Shown: positions 48,033 to 55,354 of the stretch, in pieces
How the letters are laid out: each line of letters starts with the position of its first letter
Numbering within the stretch: position 1 is the stretch's first letter
Program-made: the position numbers and the translations under genes
Notes under the pieces: generated by a model
What the model was told of the DNA's origin: nothing
What the model saw: only the letters and a program-made list of their open reading frames with translations
Databases searched by the model: none
Assembly (NCBI GenBank): GCA_947446925.1
Contig: CANFHU010000011.1
Coordinates: 32,549-96,548, forward strand
Origin: Flavobacteriia bacterium
GTDB lineage: Bacteria; Bacteroidota; Bacteroidia; Flavobacteriales_D; Crocinitomicaceae
Length of the DNA stretch: 64,000 nt
Direction of reading: 5' to 3'

Positions 48033-49736
48033 ATGTACACTAAACTTTTTTTCTCCGTATTAATCTCACTGTTTTTTAATAGGATTGTTGCTCAACAAAT
48101 GGTAAAAGACATACGTCCGGGTAGTTATGGGTCTGGACCAGGAAATTTGATAACGTATAAAGACTTGGTGTTTTTCAACGCTGATACAAGTGTAACGGGG
48201 AACAATTCAAAACTATGGAGAACGGATGGCACATCAGAAGGAACGATAATGCTTTCCTTTAATAATTTAAATATTGGAGGGAAATTTCATAAGAAGGCAG
48301 TCGCAAATGGCTTTCTTTTTTTTGGTGCCACTGACCCAATTCATGGATATGAATTGTTTAAGTCCGATGGAACTGTAGAAGGAACTTACATGGTAAAAGA
48401 CATATTTGTTGGACCAAATAGTTCAATGGTTAGCGAACTATTTGCATTTAATGGAAATGTTTATTTCAAAGCAAAAGATAGTTGGGATAACATGGAATTA
48501 TGGAAAAGTGACGGAACAGCCGAAGGTACCGTAATGGTTCAAGATATTAGACCGGGGCAATATGGTTCAGTGGATAATACTTCTAATGGTGAAACAGGTA
48601 ATTGTTTTGCTATTTTAAATAATGAATTGTTTTTTTCCGCGTGGGATGGAAACTCAGCATTTTCGCATGATTTATGGAAAACAGACGGTGAGGTAGTTTC
48701 TAGAGTTAAAACATCTAGTACGGGTAAATTTGGTGTTTATCCACAAAATTTAATTACGTTCAACGGTAATGTTTATTATGCTGCATATACTTTAGAAGGA
48801 GGGAATAATTATGAAGGGGTTGAATTATATATGAGTGACGGAACAGATGAAGGGACGCATCTAGTGAAAAATATAAACCCTACTAAATATCAAGATTCGT
48901 ACCCAGATAATTTTACGATTGTAAACAATACCTTGTTTTTTGCTGCTAACGATGGAATTAATGGTAAAGAACTTTGGAAAACCGATGGGACAGAGGAAGG
49001 AACTGTACTCGTGAAAGATATTTATCCAGGTAGTCCAGGTAGTATGATTTCTCCTCTAGTACCTTTTGTGTCGTTTAATAATAATCTATATTTTTCAGCA
49101 CTTTATAAAGAGGGGGCGATTAGTTATGGAGGAGAATTGATGAAGAGTGATGGTACAAATGATGGTACTGTTTTAGTCAAAGACATATATCCTGGTGCTG
49201 AGAATTCGTATCCAAATTATTTTTGTGCAGTAGATGGAGATTTATTTTTTTCAGCTACGAATACATTGGGCACAGAATTATGGAAAACTTCCGCTACAAA
49301 CGCTGCGACATCCTTGGTAAAGGATATTAATACTAATAAAGCTCAAATAATGGCTCCAAGTAGTTTCCCATTTAGTTTGGTGAATTTAGGAGGTATATTA
49401 TATTTTTCAGCTAGCAATGGTTTAAGCGGAAGTGAATTATGGAAGTATGATAAATCTAATGTTAGTTCTATAGAAGACTTGACTACTTCGGGTAAAGCTG
49501 TTTTTCGTCTTTTTCCAAATCCTACTTCCGGTAATTTTCAAATTAATTATTTAGATGCTTCTTTCGAAAATGTGGAATTGAAAATAATTAATTTATTAGG
49601 TAATTGTGCATATCAATTTACACTAAAGGATATAGATACTAAATTAGATATTTCATTTCTACCGTCTGGTATTTATCTTGTTGAAATTAAAAGTGATTCT
49701 AACTTTTTTTACCAACGCCTTACATTAGAAAAATAG
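48033..49736 (+). CDS. ELWxxDGT-repeat protein with T9SS type-A sorting domain
   Basis: 567 aa. Signal peptide (MYTKLFFSVLISLFFNRIVAQ). About eight blades carry the hallmark ELWxxDGTxEGT (KLWRTDGTSEGT, ELFKSDGTVEGT, ELWKSDGTAEGT, ELYMSDGTDEGT, ELWKTDGTEEGT, ELMKSDGTNDGT and degenerate copies), each followed by xxVKDIxPGxxxS, consistent with a beta-propeller. The C-terminus is a type-A sorting domain (VFRLFPNPTSGNFQINYL, then FLPSGIYLVEIKSDSNFFYQRLTLEK). Expected to be exported by T9SS and attached to the surface or released. Ligand unknown. Confidence 0.9.
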   Translation: MYTKLFFSVLISLFFNRIVAQQMVKDIRPGSYGSGPGNLITYKDLVFFNADTSVTGNNSKLWRTDGTSEGTIMLSFNNLNIGGKFHKKAVANGFLFFGATDPIHGYELFKSDGTVEGTYMVKDIFVGPNSSMVSELFAFNGNVYFKAKDSWDNMELWKSDGTAEGTVMVQDIRPGQYGSVDNTSNGETGNCFAILNNELFFSAWDGNSAFSHDLWKTDGEVVSRVKTSSTGKFGVYPQNLITFNGNVYYAAYTLEGGNNYEGVELYMSDGTDEGTHLVKNINPTKYQDSYPDNFTIVNNTLFFAANDGINGKELWKTDGTEEGTVLVKDIYPGSPGSMISPLVPFVSFNNNLYFSALYKEGAISYGGELMKSDGTNDGTVLVKDIYPGAENSYPNYFCAVDGDLFFSATNTLGTELWKTSATNAATSLVKDINTNKAQIMAPSSFPFSLVNLGGILYFSASNGLSGSELWKYDKSNVSSIEDLTTSGKAVFRLFPNPTSGNFQINYLDASFENVELKIINLLGNCAYQFTLKDIDTKLDISFLPSGIYLVEIKSDSNFFYQRLTLEK

Positions 49737-49793
49737 ATGTTTGTATCTAATTATAGTAATTGGTTTTATCTATTTAATATGTCCAGTTTTTCG

Positions 49794-49806
49794 TGACATA
49801 ATGTCA
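49794..49806. promoter_or_regulatory. palindrome upstream of dnaK (possible activator site)
   Basis: TGACAT-A-ATGTCA, perfect 6-bp arms, about 75 nt upstream of the sigma-54-like element. This is a suitable place for an enhancer-binding activator. Confidence 0.45.
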
Positions 49807-49869
49807 TTTAATCATGGTAGATAAGTGGAAGAAGGTTCAAAATGGCATAAAAGTCTTATGAATTCTTCG

Positions 49870-49884
49870 TGGCACAAAGATTGA
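49870..49884 (+). promoter_or_regulatory. sigma-54-like promoter of dnaK
   Basis: TGGCAC-AAAGA-TTGA. It matches the -24/-12 consensus (TGGCAC-N5-TTGC) except for the last base. The ATG is 37 nt downstream, leaving a leader of about 25 nt. No good TTG/TAnnTTTG promoter is visible in the same gap. Confidence 0.5.
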
Positions 49885-49921
49885 AATAGGAAAGGAAATC
49901 AAAAAAGCAAAAACAAAGATT

Positions 49922-51823
49922 ATGGGAAAAATAATTGGAATTGACTTAGGAACCACAAACTCGTGTGTATCTGTAATGGAGGGAAATGAGCCAGTGGTAA
50001 TCGCTAACTCAGAAGGAAAAAGAACAACTCCATCGATTGTTGCATTCGTAGAAGGTGGTGAGCGTAAAGTAGGGGATCCTGCAAAACGTCAAGCAATCAC
50101 GAATCCTACAAAAACAGTTGGTTCAATCAAACGTTTCATGGGTGCAACTTATGACGACACAAGAAAAGAGGCTGAACGTGTACCATATACAGTAGTAAAA
50201 GGGGATAACAATATTCCACGTGTACAAATCGATGACAGACAATATTCTCCACAAGAGATTTCTGCAATGATTCTTCAAAAAATGAAGAAAACAGCAGAAG
50301 ACTATTTAGGTCATGAAGTTACGGAAGCTGTTGTAACAGTTCCTGCATACTTTAACGATGCGCAACGTCAAGCTACAAAAGAAGCTGGTGAGATCGCTGG
50401 TTTAACAATCAAAAGAATTATCAACGAGCCAACTGCAGCAGCATTAGCTTACGGATTAGATAAAAAAGGAACAGACAAAAAAATCGCAGTATTCGATTTC
50501 GGAGGAGGAACACATGACGTTTCTATCTTAGAATTAGGGGATGGTGTATTTGAAGTATTGTCTACAGATGGTGATACTCACCTTGGTGGAGATGATGTGG
50601 ATGCAGTAATCATTGACTGGTTAGCTGACGAATTCAAAAATGATGAAGGAGTTGACTTACGTAAAGATCCAATGGCATTACAACGTTTGAAAGAAGCAGC
50701 AGAGAAAGCAAAAATTGAACTTTCTTCTACAGCATCTTCAGAAATCAACTTACCATACATCATGCCAGTTGACGGTGTTCCAAAACACTTAGTTAGAACA
50801 TTACAAAAAGCGAAATTCGAGCAATTAATTGCTTCTATCGTTGAAAGAACAATTGCTCCATGTCGTTCTGCATTAAGTAACGCAGGTTTAACACCAAGCG
50901 ATATCGACGAAGTTATCTTAGTAGGTGGATCTACACGTATCCCAGTTATTCAAGATGCAGTTGAGCGTTTCTTCGGAAAAGCACCATCTAAAGGAGTTAA
51001 CCCAGATGAGGTAGTAGCATTAGGAGCTGCAATCCAAGGAGGTGTATTAACAGGAGAGGTGAAAGACGTATTATTATTAGACGTTATTCCATTGTCTTTA
51101 GGTATTGAAACAATGGGTGGAGTATTGACAAAATTGATCGATGCTAACACGACTATCCCAACTAAAAAATCAGAGACTTTCTCAACAGCATCTGACAACC
51201 AACCATCCGTAGATATTCACGTATTACAAGGTGAGCGTCCAATGGCAACAGACAATAAATCATTAGGTCGTTTCCAATTGACAGACATTCCACCAGCACA
51301 ACGTGGAGTTCCACAAATCGAAGTAACATTTGATATTGATGCGAATGGTATCATGCATATTTCTGCGAAAGATAAAGGAACAGGAAAATCACAATCTATC
51401 AAAATTGAAGCTTCTTCAGGTTTGAGCGATGAGGATATCCAAAGAATGCGTGCTGAAGCAGAGCAAAATGCAGACGCTGACAAACGTAAGTTAGAAGAAA
51501 TCGAAAAAATCAACAAAGCGGATTCATTGATTTTCCAAACGGAGCGTCAAATGAAAGAGTACGGTGATAAAATTCCTGCGGACAAAAAACAACCAATTGA
51601 AGATGCATTAGCTGCGTTGAAAGTGGAGTTCGAAGCGAAAAATATCGCTAACTTGGATGCTGCAATGGAGCGTTTAAACAACGTATTCCAAGCTGCTTCT
51701 CAAGACATGTACAACGCTGGTAATGCTGGCGGAGAACAAGCACAAGGAGCGTCAAATGATGGAGGTAATCCAGCGGATGAGGTAACAGATGTTGATTTCG
51801 AAGAAGTAGAAGACAAGAAATAG
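49922..51823 (+). CDS. dnaK: molecular chaperone DnaK (Hsp70)
   Basis: 633-aa ATP-dependent chaperone acting with DnaJ and GrpE. Nucleotide-binding domain: [85 protein letters not shown] (usually GGGTFD; here His replaces Phe) and [13 protein letters not shown]. Linker [16 protein letters not shown], substrate-binding domain with [17 protein letters not shown], helical lid, and tail ending [14 protein letters not shown]. It is monocistronic here; dnaJ and grpE are not adjacent. Confidence 0.98.
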   Translation: MGKIIGIDLGTTNSCVSVMEGNEPVVIANSEGKRTTPSIVAFVEGGERKVGDPAKRQAITNPTKTVGSIKRFMGATYDDTRKEAERVPYTVVKGDNNIPRVQIDDRQYSPQEISAMILQKMKKTAEDYLGHEVTEAVVTVPAYFNDAQRQATKEAGEIAGLTIKRIINEPTAAALAYGLDKKGTDKKIAVFDFGGGTHDVSILELGDGVFEVLSTDGDTHLGGDDVDAVIIDWLADEFKNDEGVDLRKDPMALQRLKEAAEKAKIELSSTASSEINLPYIMPVDGVPKHLVRTLQKAKFEQLIASIVERTIAPCRSALSNAGLTPSDIDEVILVGGSTRIPVIQDAVERFFGKAPSKGVNPDEVVALGAAIQGGVLTGEVKDVLLLDVIPLSLGIETMGGVLTKLIDANTTIPTKKSETFSTASDNQPSVDIHVLQGERPMATDNKSLGRFQLTDIPPAQRGVPQIEVTFDIDANGIMHISAKDKGTGKSQSIKIEASSGLSDEDIQRMRAEAEQNADADKRKLEEIEKINKADSLIFQTERQMKEYGDKIPADKKQPIEDALAALKVEFEAKNIANLDAAMERLNNVFQAASQDMYNAGNAGGEQAQGASNDGGNPADEVTDVDFEEVEDKK

Positions 51824-51835
51824 TAAGATTTTACT

Positions 51836-51930
51836 AATCGTTTTTTCATCGTTCGGCTTCAAAAATAATATCTTCATTTACTCAAGTAAACTCAGAAATT
51901 ATTTTTTTGCCTGCCTCGAAAAAATCGATT
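51836..51930. repeat. long imperfect hairpin after dnaK, copy 1
   Basis: AATCGTTTTTTC (51836-51847) pairs with 51918-51930 (one bulge), AAAAATAAT (51861-51869) with ATTATTTTT (51898-51906), and TTTAC (51877-51881) with GTAAA (51886-51890). It shares ordered blocks (TTCAAAAAT, TCATTTACT-N3-GTAAACTC, GCCTCG, TTATT) with the element after clpP at 53595-53710. Confidence 0.6.
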
Positions 51931-51958
51931 ATTAAAACCTTAGCTAAATAAAATGATG

Positions 51959-51987
51959 AAGGGCTGTCGTGAGATAGCCCTTTTTTT
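51959..51987 (+). terminator. intrinsic terminator after dnaK
   Basis: AAGGGCTGTC-GTGA-GATAGCCCTT followed by T residues; one G-T wobble. It lies 29 nt beyond the long hairpin element, so the hairpin is transcribed with dnaK. Confidence 0.88.
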
Positions 51988-52130
51988 GTTTTAAATTTTA
52001 AGGTTTTTTGATAATTAGGTATAGTACTATTCGATAGTATTTATACGTGATTTTTTGTTTGTATTCTTATAGTGTGAATTAATACTACTAATTTTAATTA
52101 TTCATTTTTACCAAAATATCGGTAATTAAT

Positions 52131-52162
52131 TTGGTTTTTTGATAACTTTTAAGTTAACTTTG
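52131..52162 (+). promoter_or_regulatory. higBA promoter with overlapping palindrome
   Basis: TTG (52131-52133), 21-nt spacer, TAACTTTG (52155-52162). The palindrome TAACTT-TT-AAGTTA (52143-52156) overlaps the first two bases of the -7 box, the position expected for an antitoxin operator. The TTG start of the toxin gene is only 2 nt downstream. Confidence 0.55.
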
Positions 52163-52164
52163 GT

Positions 52165-52509
52165 TTGAGCTTACAACGAAAAATTATTTTTCATAAAAAC
52201 CACTTTATTGATTTTTATGATAATCAACCTGAAAAAGTCCAGGAGAAAATTGAGTATGTTTTAATGATTTTAAAGACGGTACAATTTGTTCCAAAAAAAT
52301 TTTTAACTCATATTTCTGGTGAAGAAGGTTTATATGAAATTAGGGTTGAGTTTGAGAGTAATATTTACCGTATTTTTTGTTGTTTTGATCAAGGAGATTT
52401 GATTTTGCTTTTTAACGGTTTTCAAAAAAAATCGCAGAAAACACCTAGAAAAGAAATTAGATTAGCTCGAACATTAAAAAACGAATATTTTATCTTGAAA
52501 AACAATTAG
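52165..52509 (+). CDS. RelE/HigB-type toxin (phage Gp49-like)
   Basis: 114 aa, basic. The pattern FYDNQPEKVQEKIEYVLMIL, FLTHISGEEGLYEIRVEFESNIYRIFCCFDQGDLILLFNGFQKKSQKTP and RKEIRLARTLKNEYF is that of the Gp49-like HigB family, whose members cut mRNA on the ribosome. The conserved K/R-F-x-K-K-S-x-K-T-P block is intact. It starts with TTG, with no ATG possible upstream, and directly follows its promoter. The toxin precedes the antitoxin, as in higBA loci. Activity is unproven. Confidence 0.88.
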   Translation: MSLQRKIIFHKNHFIDFYDNQPEKVQEKIEYVLMILKTVQFVPKKFLTHISGEEGLYEIRVEFESNIYRIFCCFDQGDLILLFNGFQKKSQKTPRKEIRLARTLKNEYFILKNN

Positions 52510-52512
52510 GCC

Positions 52513-52818
52513 ATGAAAAAAGAGAACATTACTAAGATTTGTGATTTTGATGCGCTTTTAGATTCGAAATATGGTGAGAAAGGAACTGATAAAAGAGAGC
52601 AATTTGAGAGTCGTGCTACCTATTTTATCATTAGTGAAATTTTAAAAGAGGCGCGTAAAGAAGCTAATATGACGCAGGAGCAATTAGCTGAAAAAATTGG
52701 CACAAAAAAAAGCTATATTTCACGTATTGAGAATGGTAAATGTGATATTCAACTTTCTACATTATATCGAATTTTTGAATTTGGTTTAGGCAAACAGGTA
52801 AATTTAACTTTTGGATAA
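52513..52818 (+). CDS. HigA-type antitoxin, XRE helix-turn-helix
   Basis: 101 aa. The N-terminal helical part (about 1-45) probably contacts the toxin. The C-terminal XRE domain has ILKEARKEANMTQEQLAEKIGTKKSYISRIENGKCDIQLSTLYRIFEFGLG, a complete helix-turn-helix. It begins 3 nt after the toxin stop, so the two are coupled. It is expected to neutralise the toxin and repress the promoter through the palindrome at 52143. Confidence 0.88.
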   Translation: MKKENITKICDFDALLDSKYGEKGTDKREQFESRATYFIISEILKEARKEANMTQEQLAEKIGTKKSYISRIENGKCDIQLSTLYRIFEFGLGKQVNLTFG

Positions 52819-52919
52819 TTGTTTTTAACATTTGACTATCCACAAAATTTCCCAAAAAAATCTTTCATCGTGATTTTTCATGTATCTTTAATCTCGATAA
52901 AAAATAAAAACAAGATCCT

Positions 52920-53588
52920 ATGTTTGGAAACGACGAATTTAGAAAATATGCTACAAAACATGTAGGTATTAGCAGTATGCACTTAGAGCATTATATTGAA
53001 TCATCAGTAACACCATATATCATCGAGGAGCGTCATTTGAATATGACACAAATGGATGTTTTTTCCCGTTTAATGATGGATAGAATTATCTTTTTAGGTA
53101 CAGGAATTAACGACCAAGTTGCGAATATTATCAATGCGCAATTATTGTTTTTGGAGTCTGTAGATGCTAAGAAAGATATTCAAATTTACTTGAATTCACC
53201 AGGTGGGTCTGTATACGCAGGTTTAGGTATCTATGATACAATGCAATACATTAAACCAGATGTTGCAACAATTTGTACAGGTATGGCTGCATCTATGGGA
53301 GCGGTATTGATGTGTGCAGGTACAAAAGGTAAACGTACCGCGTTGAAACACTCTCGCGTAATGATTCACCAACCATTAGGAGGTGCACAAGGTCAGGCTT
53401 CGGATATCGAAATCACTGCAAGAGAGATTCAAAAATTGAAAAATGAATTATACCACATCATAGCAGATCATTCTGGTCAAGATTTTGACAAAGTTTGGGC
53501 TGATTCTGACCGTGATTACTGGATGACAGCTGAAGAGGCGAAGGCATACGGAATGGTGGATGAGGTTTTGGTTCGCAACCCAAAATAA
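52920..53588 (+). CDS. clpP: ATP-dependent Clp protease proteolytic subunit
   Basis: 222-aa serine peptidase forming the ClpP tetradecamer. Catalytic triad Ser125 (GMAASMGAVLM), His150 (VMIHQPLGG) and Asp199 (ADSDRDYWM). IYLNSPGGSVYAGLGIYDTM is the oxyanion-hole region. The first 30 residues form an N-terminal extension before PYIIEERHLNMTQMDVFSRLMMDRIIFLG. A possible -7 element TATCTTTA lies at 52883-52890. clpX follows, but a terminator intervenes, so the two can be expressed separately. Confidence 0.97.
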   Translation: MFGNDEFRKYATKHVGISSMHLEHYIESSVTPYIIEERHLNMTQMDVFSRLMMDRIIFLGTGINDQVANIINAQLLFLESVDAKKDIQIYLNSPGGSVYAGLGIYDTMQYIKPDVATICTGMAASMGAVLMCAGTKGKRTALKHSRVMIHQPLGGAQGQASDIEITAREIQKLKNELYHIIADHSGQDFDKVWADSDRDYWMTAEEAKAYGMVDEVLVRNPK

Positions 53589-53594
53589 ATAATC

Positions 53595-53710
53595 GGTTGA
53601 TTTAAACTAGCACTAACATCGTTGTTCTCGATTCAAAAATGCTCATTTACTTTTGTAAACTCCGCCTTTTTCATCTATGAACGCCTCGTTATTACAATTT
53701 TAAATCAACC
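53595..53710. repeat. long imperfect hairpin after clpP, copy 2
   Basis: Outer stem GGTTGATTTAAA (53595-53606) with TTTAAATCAACC (53699-53710), a perfect 12 bp. Inside, GTTC/GAAC, AAAAA/TTTTT and the apical TTTAC/GTAAA can pair. Ordered sequence blocks are shared with the element after dnaK (51836-51930). Confidence 0.65.
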
Positions 53711-53725
53711 TAATTAATATTAATT

Positions 53726-53755
53726 AAGAGATACTATAATTTAGTATCTCTTTTT
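53726..53755 (+). terminator. intrinsic terminator between clpP and clpX
   Basis: AAGAGATACTA-TAATT-TAGTATCTCTT, 11 bp, then T residues, ending 12 nt before the clpX ATG. Confidence 0.85.
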
Positions 53756-53767
53756 GTTCCAATATAT

Positions 53768-55000
53768 ATGGCAAAAAAAGAAACGAATTGTTCATTTTGT
53801 GGTCGTCCTAGAGCGCAAGTAGGTATGTTGATTGCAGGAGTTTCTGGACATATCTGTGAAAGTTGTATTACCCAAGGCTATACAATTGTGCAGGAAGAAA
53901 TGGGAGCTGGAAACAAAACAGCGACTAAAACGCAAGAACCATTGAATGTTTTGAAACCAAAAGAAATCAAAGCGAAATTGGATGAATATGTTATTGGTCA
54001 GGAGGATGCTAAAAAAGTGTTGTCTGTATCGGTGTATAATCATTACAAGCGTTTGAATCAAAAGGTAACGAAAGATGAGGTGGAGATTGAGAAATCGAAT
54101 GTTATTTTGGTTGGTAGAACAGGTACAGGAAAAACATTGTTAGCGAAAACGATTGCTAAAATGTTGAATGTTCCGTTTTGTATTGCCGATGCGACTGTCT
54201 TGACGGAAGCAGGTTATGTAGGGGAGGATGTGGAAAGTATCTTATCCCGTTTATTACAAGCTGCTGATTTTGATGTAGACGCAGCACAGCGCGGAATTGT
54301 ATTCATCGATGAGATTGATAAAATTGCACGTAAGAGCGATAACCCTTCCATCACACGGGATGTATCTGGAGAGGGAGTTCAACAAGCTTTACTTAAATTA
54401 TTAGAAGGTACGGTTGTGAATGTTCCACCACAAGGAGGAAGAAAGCACCCAGAACAAAAAATGATACAAGTAGAGACGAAGAATATTTTGTTTATTTGTG
54501 GAGGTGCTTTTGATGGCATAGAGAAAATTATTTCTAGAAGAATTAATCGTCAGACGATAGGTTTTACTTCCAATGAAACAGTTCGTATTGATGGTGATAA
54601 CTTTTTGAAATACATTAATCCTACAGATATAAAAACATTTGGATTAATACCGGAGTTAATTGGTCGTTTTCCATCCTTAACCTACTTAGAGCCTTTAGAT
54701 GCGAAGAGTTTAAAACGTATCTTGACAGAACCTAAAAATGCGTTGGTAAAACAATATTTGCGTTTGTTTGAAATTGATGGGACTAAACTTTCGTTTGATG
54801 CGGCGGCATTAGATTTTATTGTGGATAAAGCTATTGAATTTAAATTAGGTGCGCGTGGATTACGTTCGATTTGCGAGGCAATTTTAACGGATGCCATGTA
54901 TGAAATTCCTTCCGAAAAATTAGGAGAATTTAAGGTTACCTTGGAATATGCGAAAGAGCAATTTTCGAAATCGAAGGTTGCGCAGTTGAGTGTTGCGTAG
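53768..55000 (+). CDS. clpX: ATP-dependent Clp protease ATP-binding subunit ClpX
   Basis: AAA+ unfoldase (410 aa) that feeds ClpP. N-terminal C4 zinc domain (Cys8, Cys11, Cys30, Cys33: CSFCGRP and CESC). Walker A GRTGTGKT (116-123), Walker [16 protein letters not shown], pore and sensor motifs, ELIGRFPSL and RGARGLRS-like [14 protein letters not shown]. It has only 12 nt between the clpP terminator and its start, so its promoter may lie within or upstream of the hairpin element, or it depends on readthrough. Confidence 0.97.
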   Translation: MAKKETNCSFCGRPRAQVGMLIAGVSGHICESCITQGYTIVQEEMGAGNKTATKTQEPLNVLKPKEIKAKLDEYVIGQEDAKKVLSVSVYNHYKRLNQKVTKDEVEIEKSNVILVGRTGTGKTLLAKTIAKMLNVPFCIADATVLTEAGYVGEDVESILSRLLQAADFDVDAAQRGIVFIDEIDKIARKSDNPSITRDVSGEGVQQALLKLLEGTVVNVPPQGGRKHPEQKMIQVETKNILFICGGAFDGIEKIISRRINRQTIGFTSNETVRIDGDNFLKYINPTDIKTFGLIPELIGRFPSLTYLEPLDAKSLKRILTEPKNALVKQYLRLFEIDGTKLSFDAAALDFIVDKAIEFKLGARGLRSICEAILTDAMYEIPSEKLGEFKVTLEYAKEQFSKSKVAQLSVA

Positions 55001-55024
55001 TAGAGAAGCAACGCATTGCTTAAT

Positions 55025-55208
55025 AGACGCAAAGCATTGCGTCTGTACGGAGCATATCGTGTTTTGGATTTCGTTCGTTAAATGAGGTGCAAAGCATTGC
55101 GAAGAGGCGCAAAGCATTGCGTCTGTACGGAGCAATAATCGTGTTTTGGATTTCGTTCGTTAAATGGAGACGCAAAGCATTGCTTAATAGACGCAAAGCA
55201 TTGCGTCT
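55025..55208. repeat. palindromic repeat array, copies 1-3
   Basis: AGACGCAAAGCATTGCGTCT at 55025-55044, its variant with AGG at 55105-55124, and again at 55189-55208, each followed by GTACGGAGCA. Partial copies (GCAAAGCATTGC) precede each full one. The stem is AGACGCAA/TTGCGTCT with an AGCA loop. Confidence 0.8.
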
Positions 55209-55237
55209 GTACGGAGCAAAATAAATATGAATTATGC

Positions 55238-55271
55238 AAATGGGTGTTTAGAAATTTCTAAACACCCATTT
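55238..55271. terminator. bidirectional terminator for clpX and the PHP-glycosyltransferase gene
   Basis: A 34-nt perfect inverted repeat with arms AAATGGGTGTTTAGAAA and TTTCTAAACACCCATTT, with T residues after it on the plus strand and A residues before it. Confidence 0.75.
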
Positions 55272-55328
55272 TTATTTTAGGTAGAAATGTTTTACATTTC
55301 TAAATGAGAGACGCAAAGCATTGCTAAG

Positions 55329-55348
55329 AGACGCAAAGCATTGCGTCT
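55329..55348. repeat. palindromic repeat, copy 4
   Basis: AGACGCAAAGCATTGCGTCT followed by GTACG, only 7 nt from the 3' end of the glycosyltransferase gene. Confidence 0.75.
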
Positions 55349-55354
55349 GTACGA

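Larger units (their letters stand above)
55001..55354. other. 354-nt repeat-filled region between clpX and the glycosyltransferase
   Basis: No gene. It contains four full copies and several half copies of a 20-nt palindrome, a bidirectional terminator palindrome (55238-55271) and TAGAAATGT-TTT-ACATTTCTA (55282-55302). A block reading ATCGTGTTTTGG... is duplicated at 55056-55084 and 55138-55166, an 82-bp offset. Confidence 0.8.

Noticed and set aside
49794..49921. CIRCE/HrcA operator before dnaK
   Set aside because: No TTAGCACTC-N9-GAGTGCTAA-like sequence is present in the gap.
52819..52919. Full consensus promoter for clpP
   Set aside because: TATCTTTA at 52883-52890 has no TTG at the right distance; only mentioned as a possible -7 element.
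55001..55354. CRISPR array in the repeats after clpX
   Set aside because: The repeats are palindromic, irregularly spaced, without unique spacers of constant length, and no cas gene is near.
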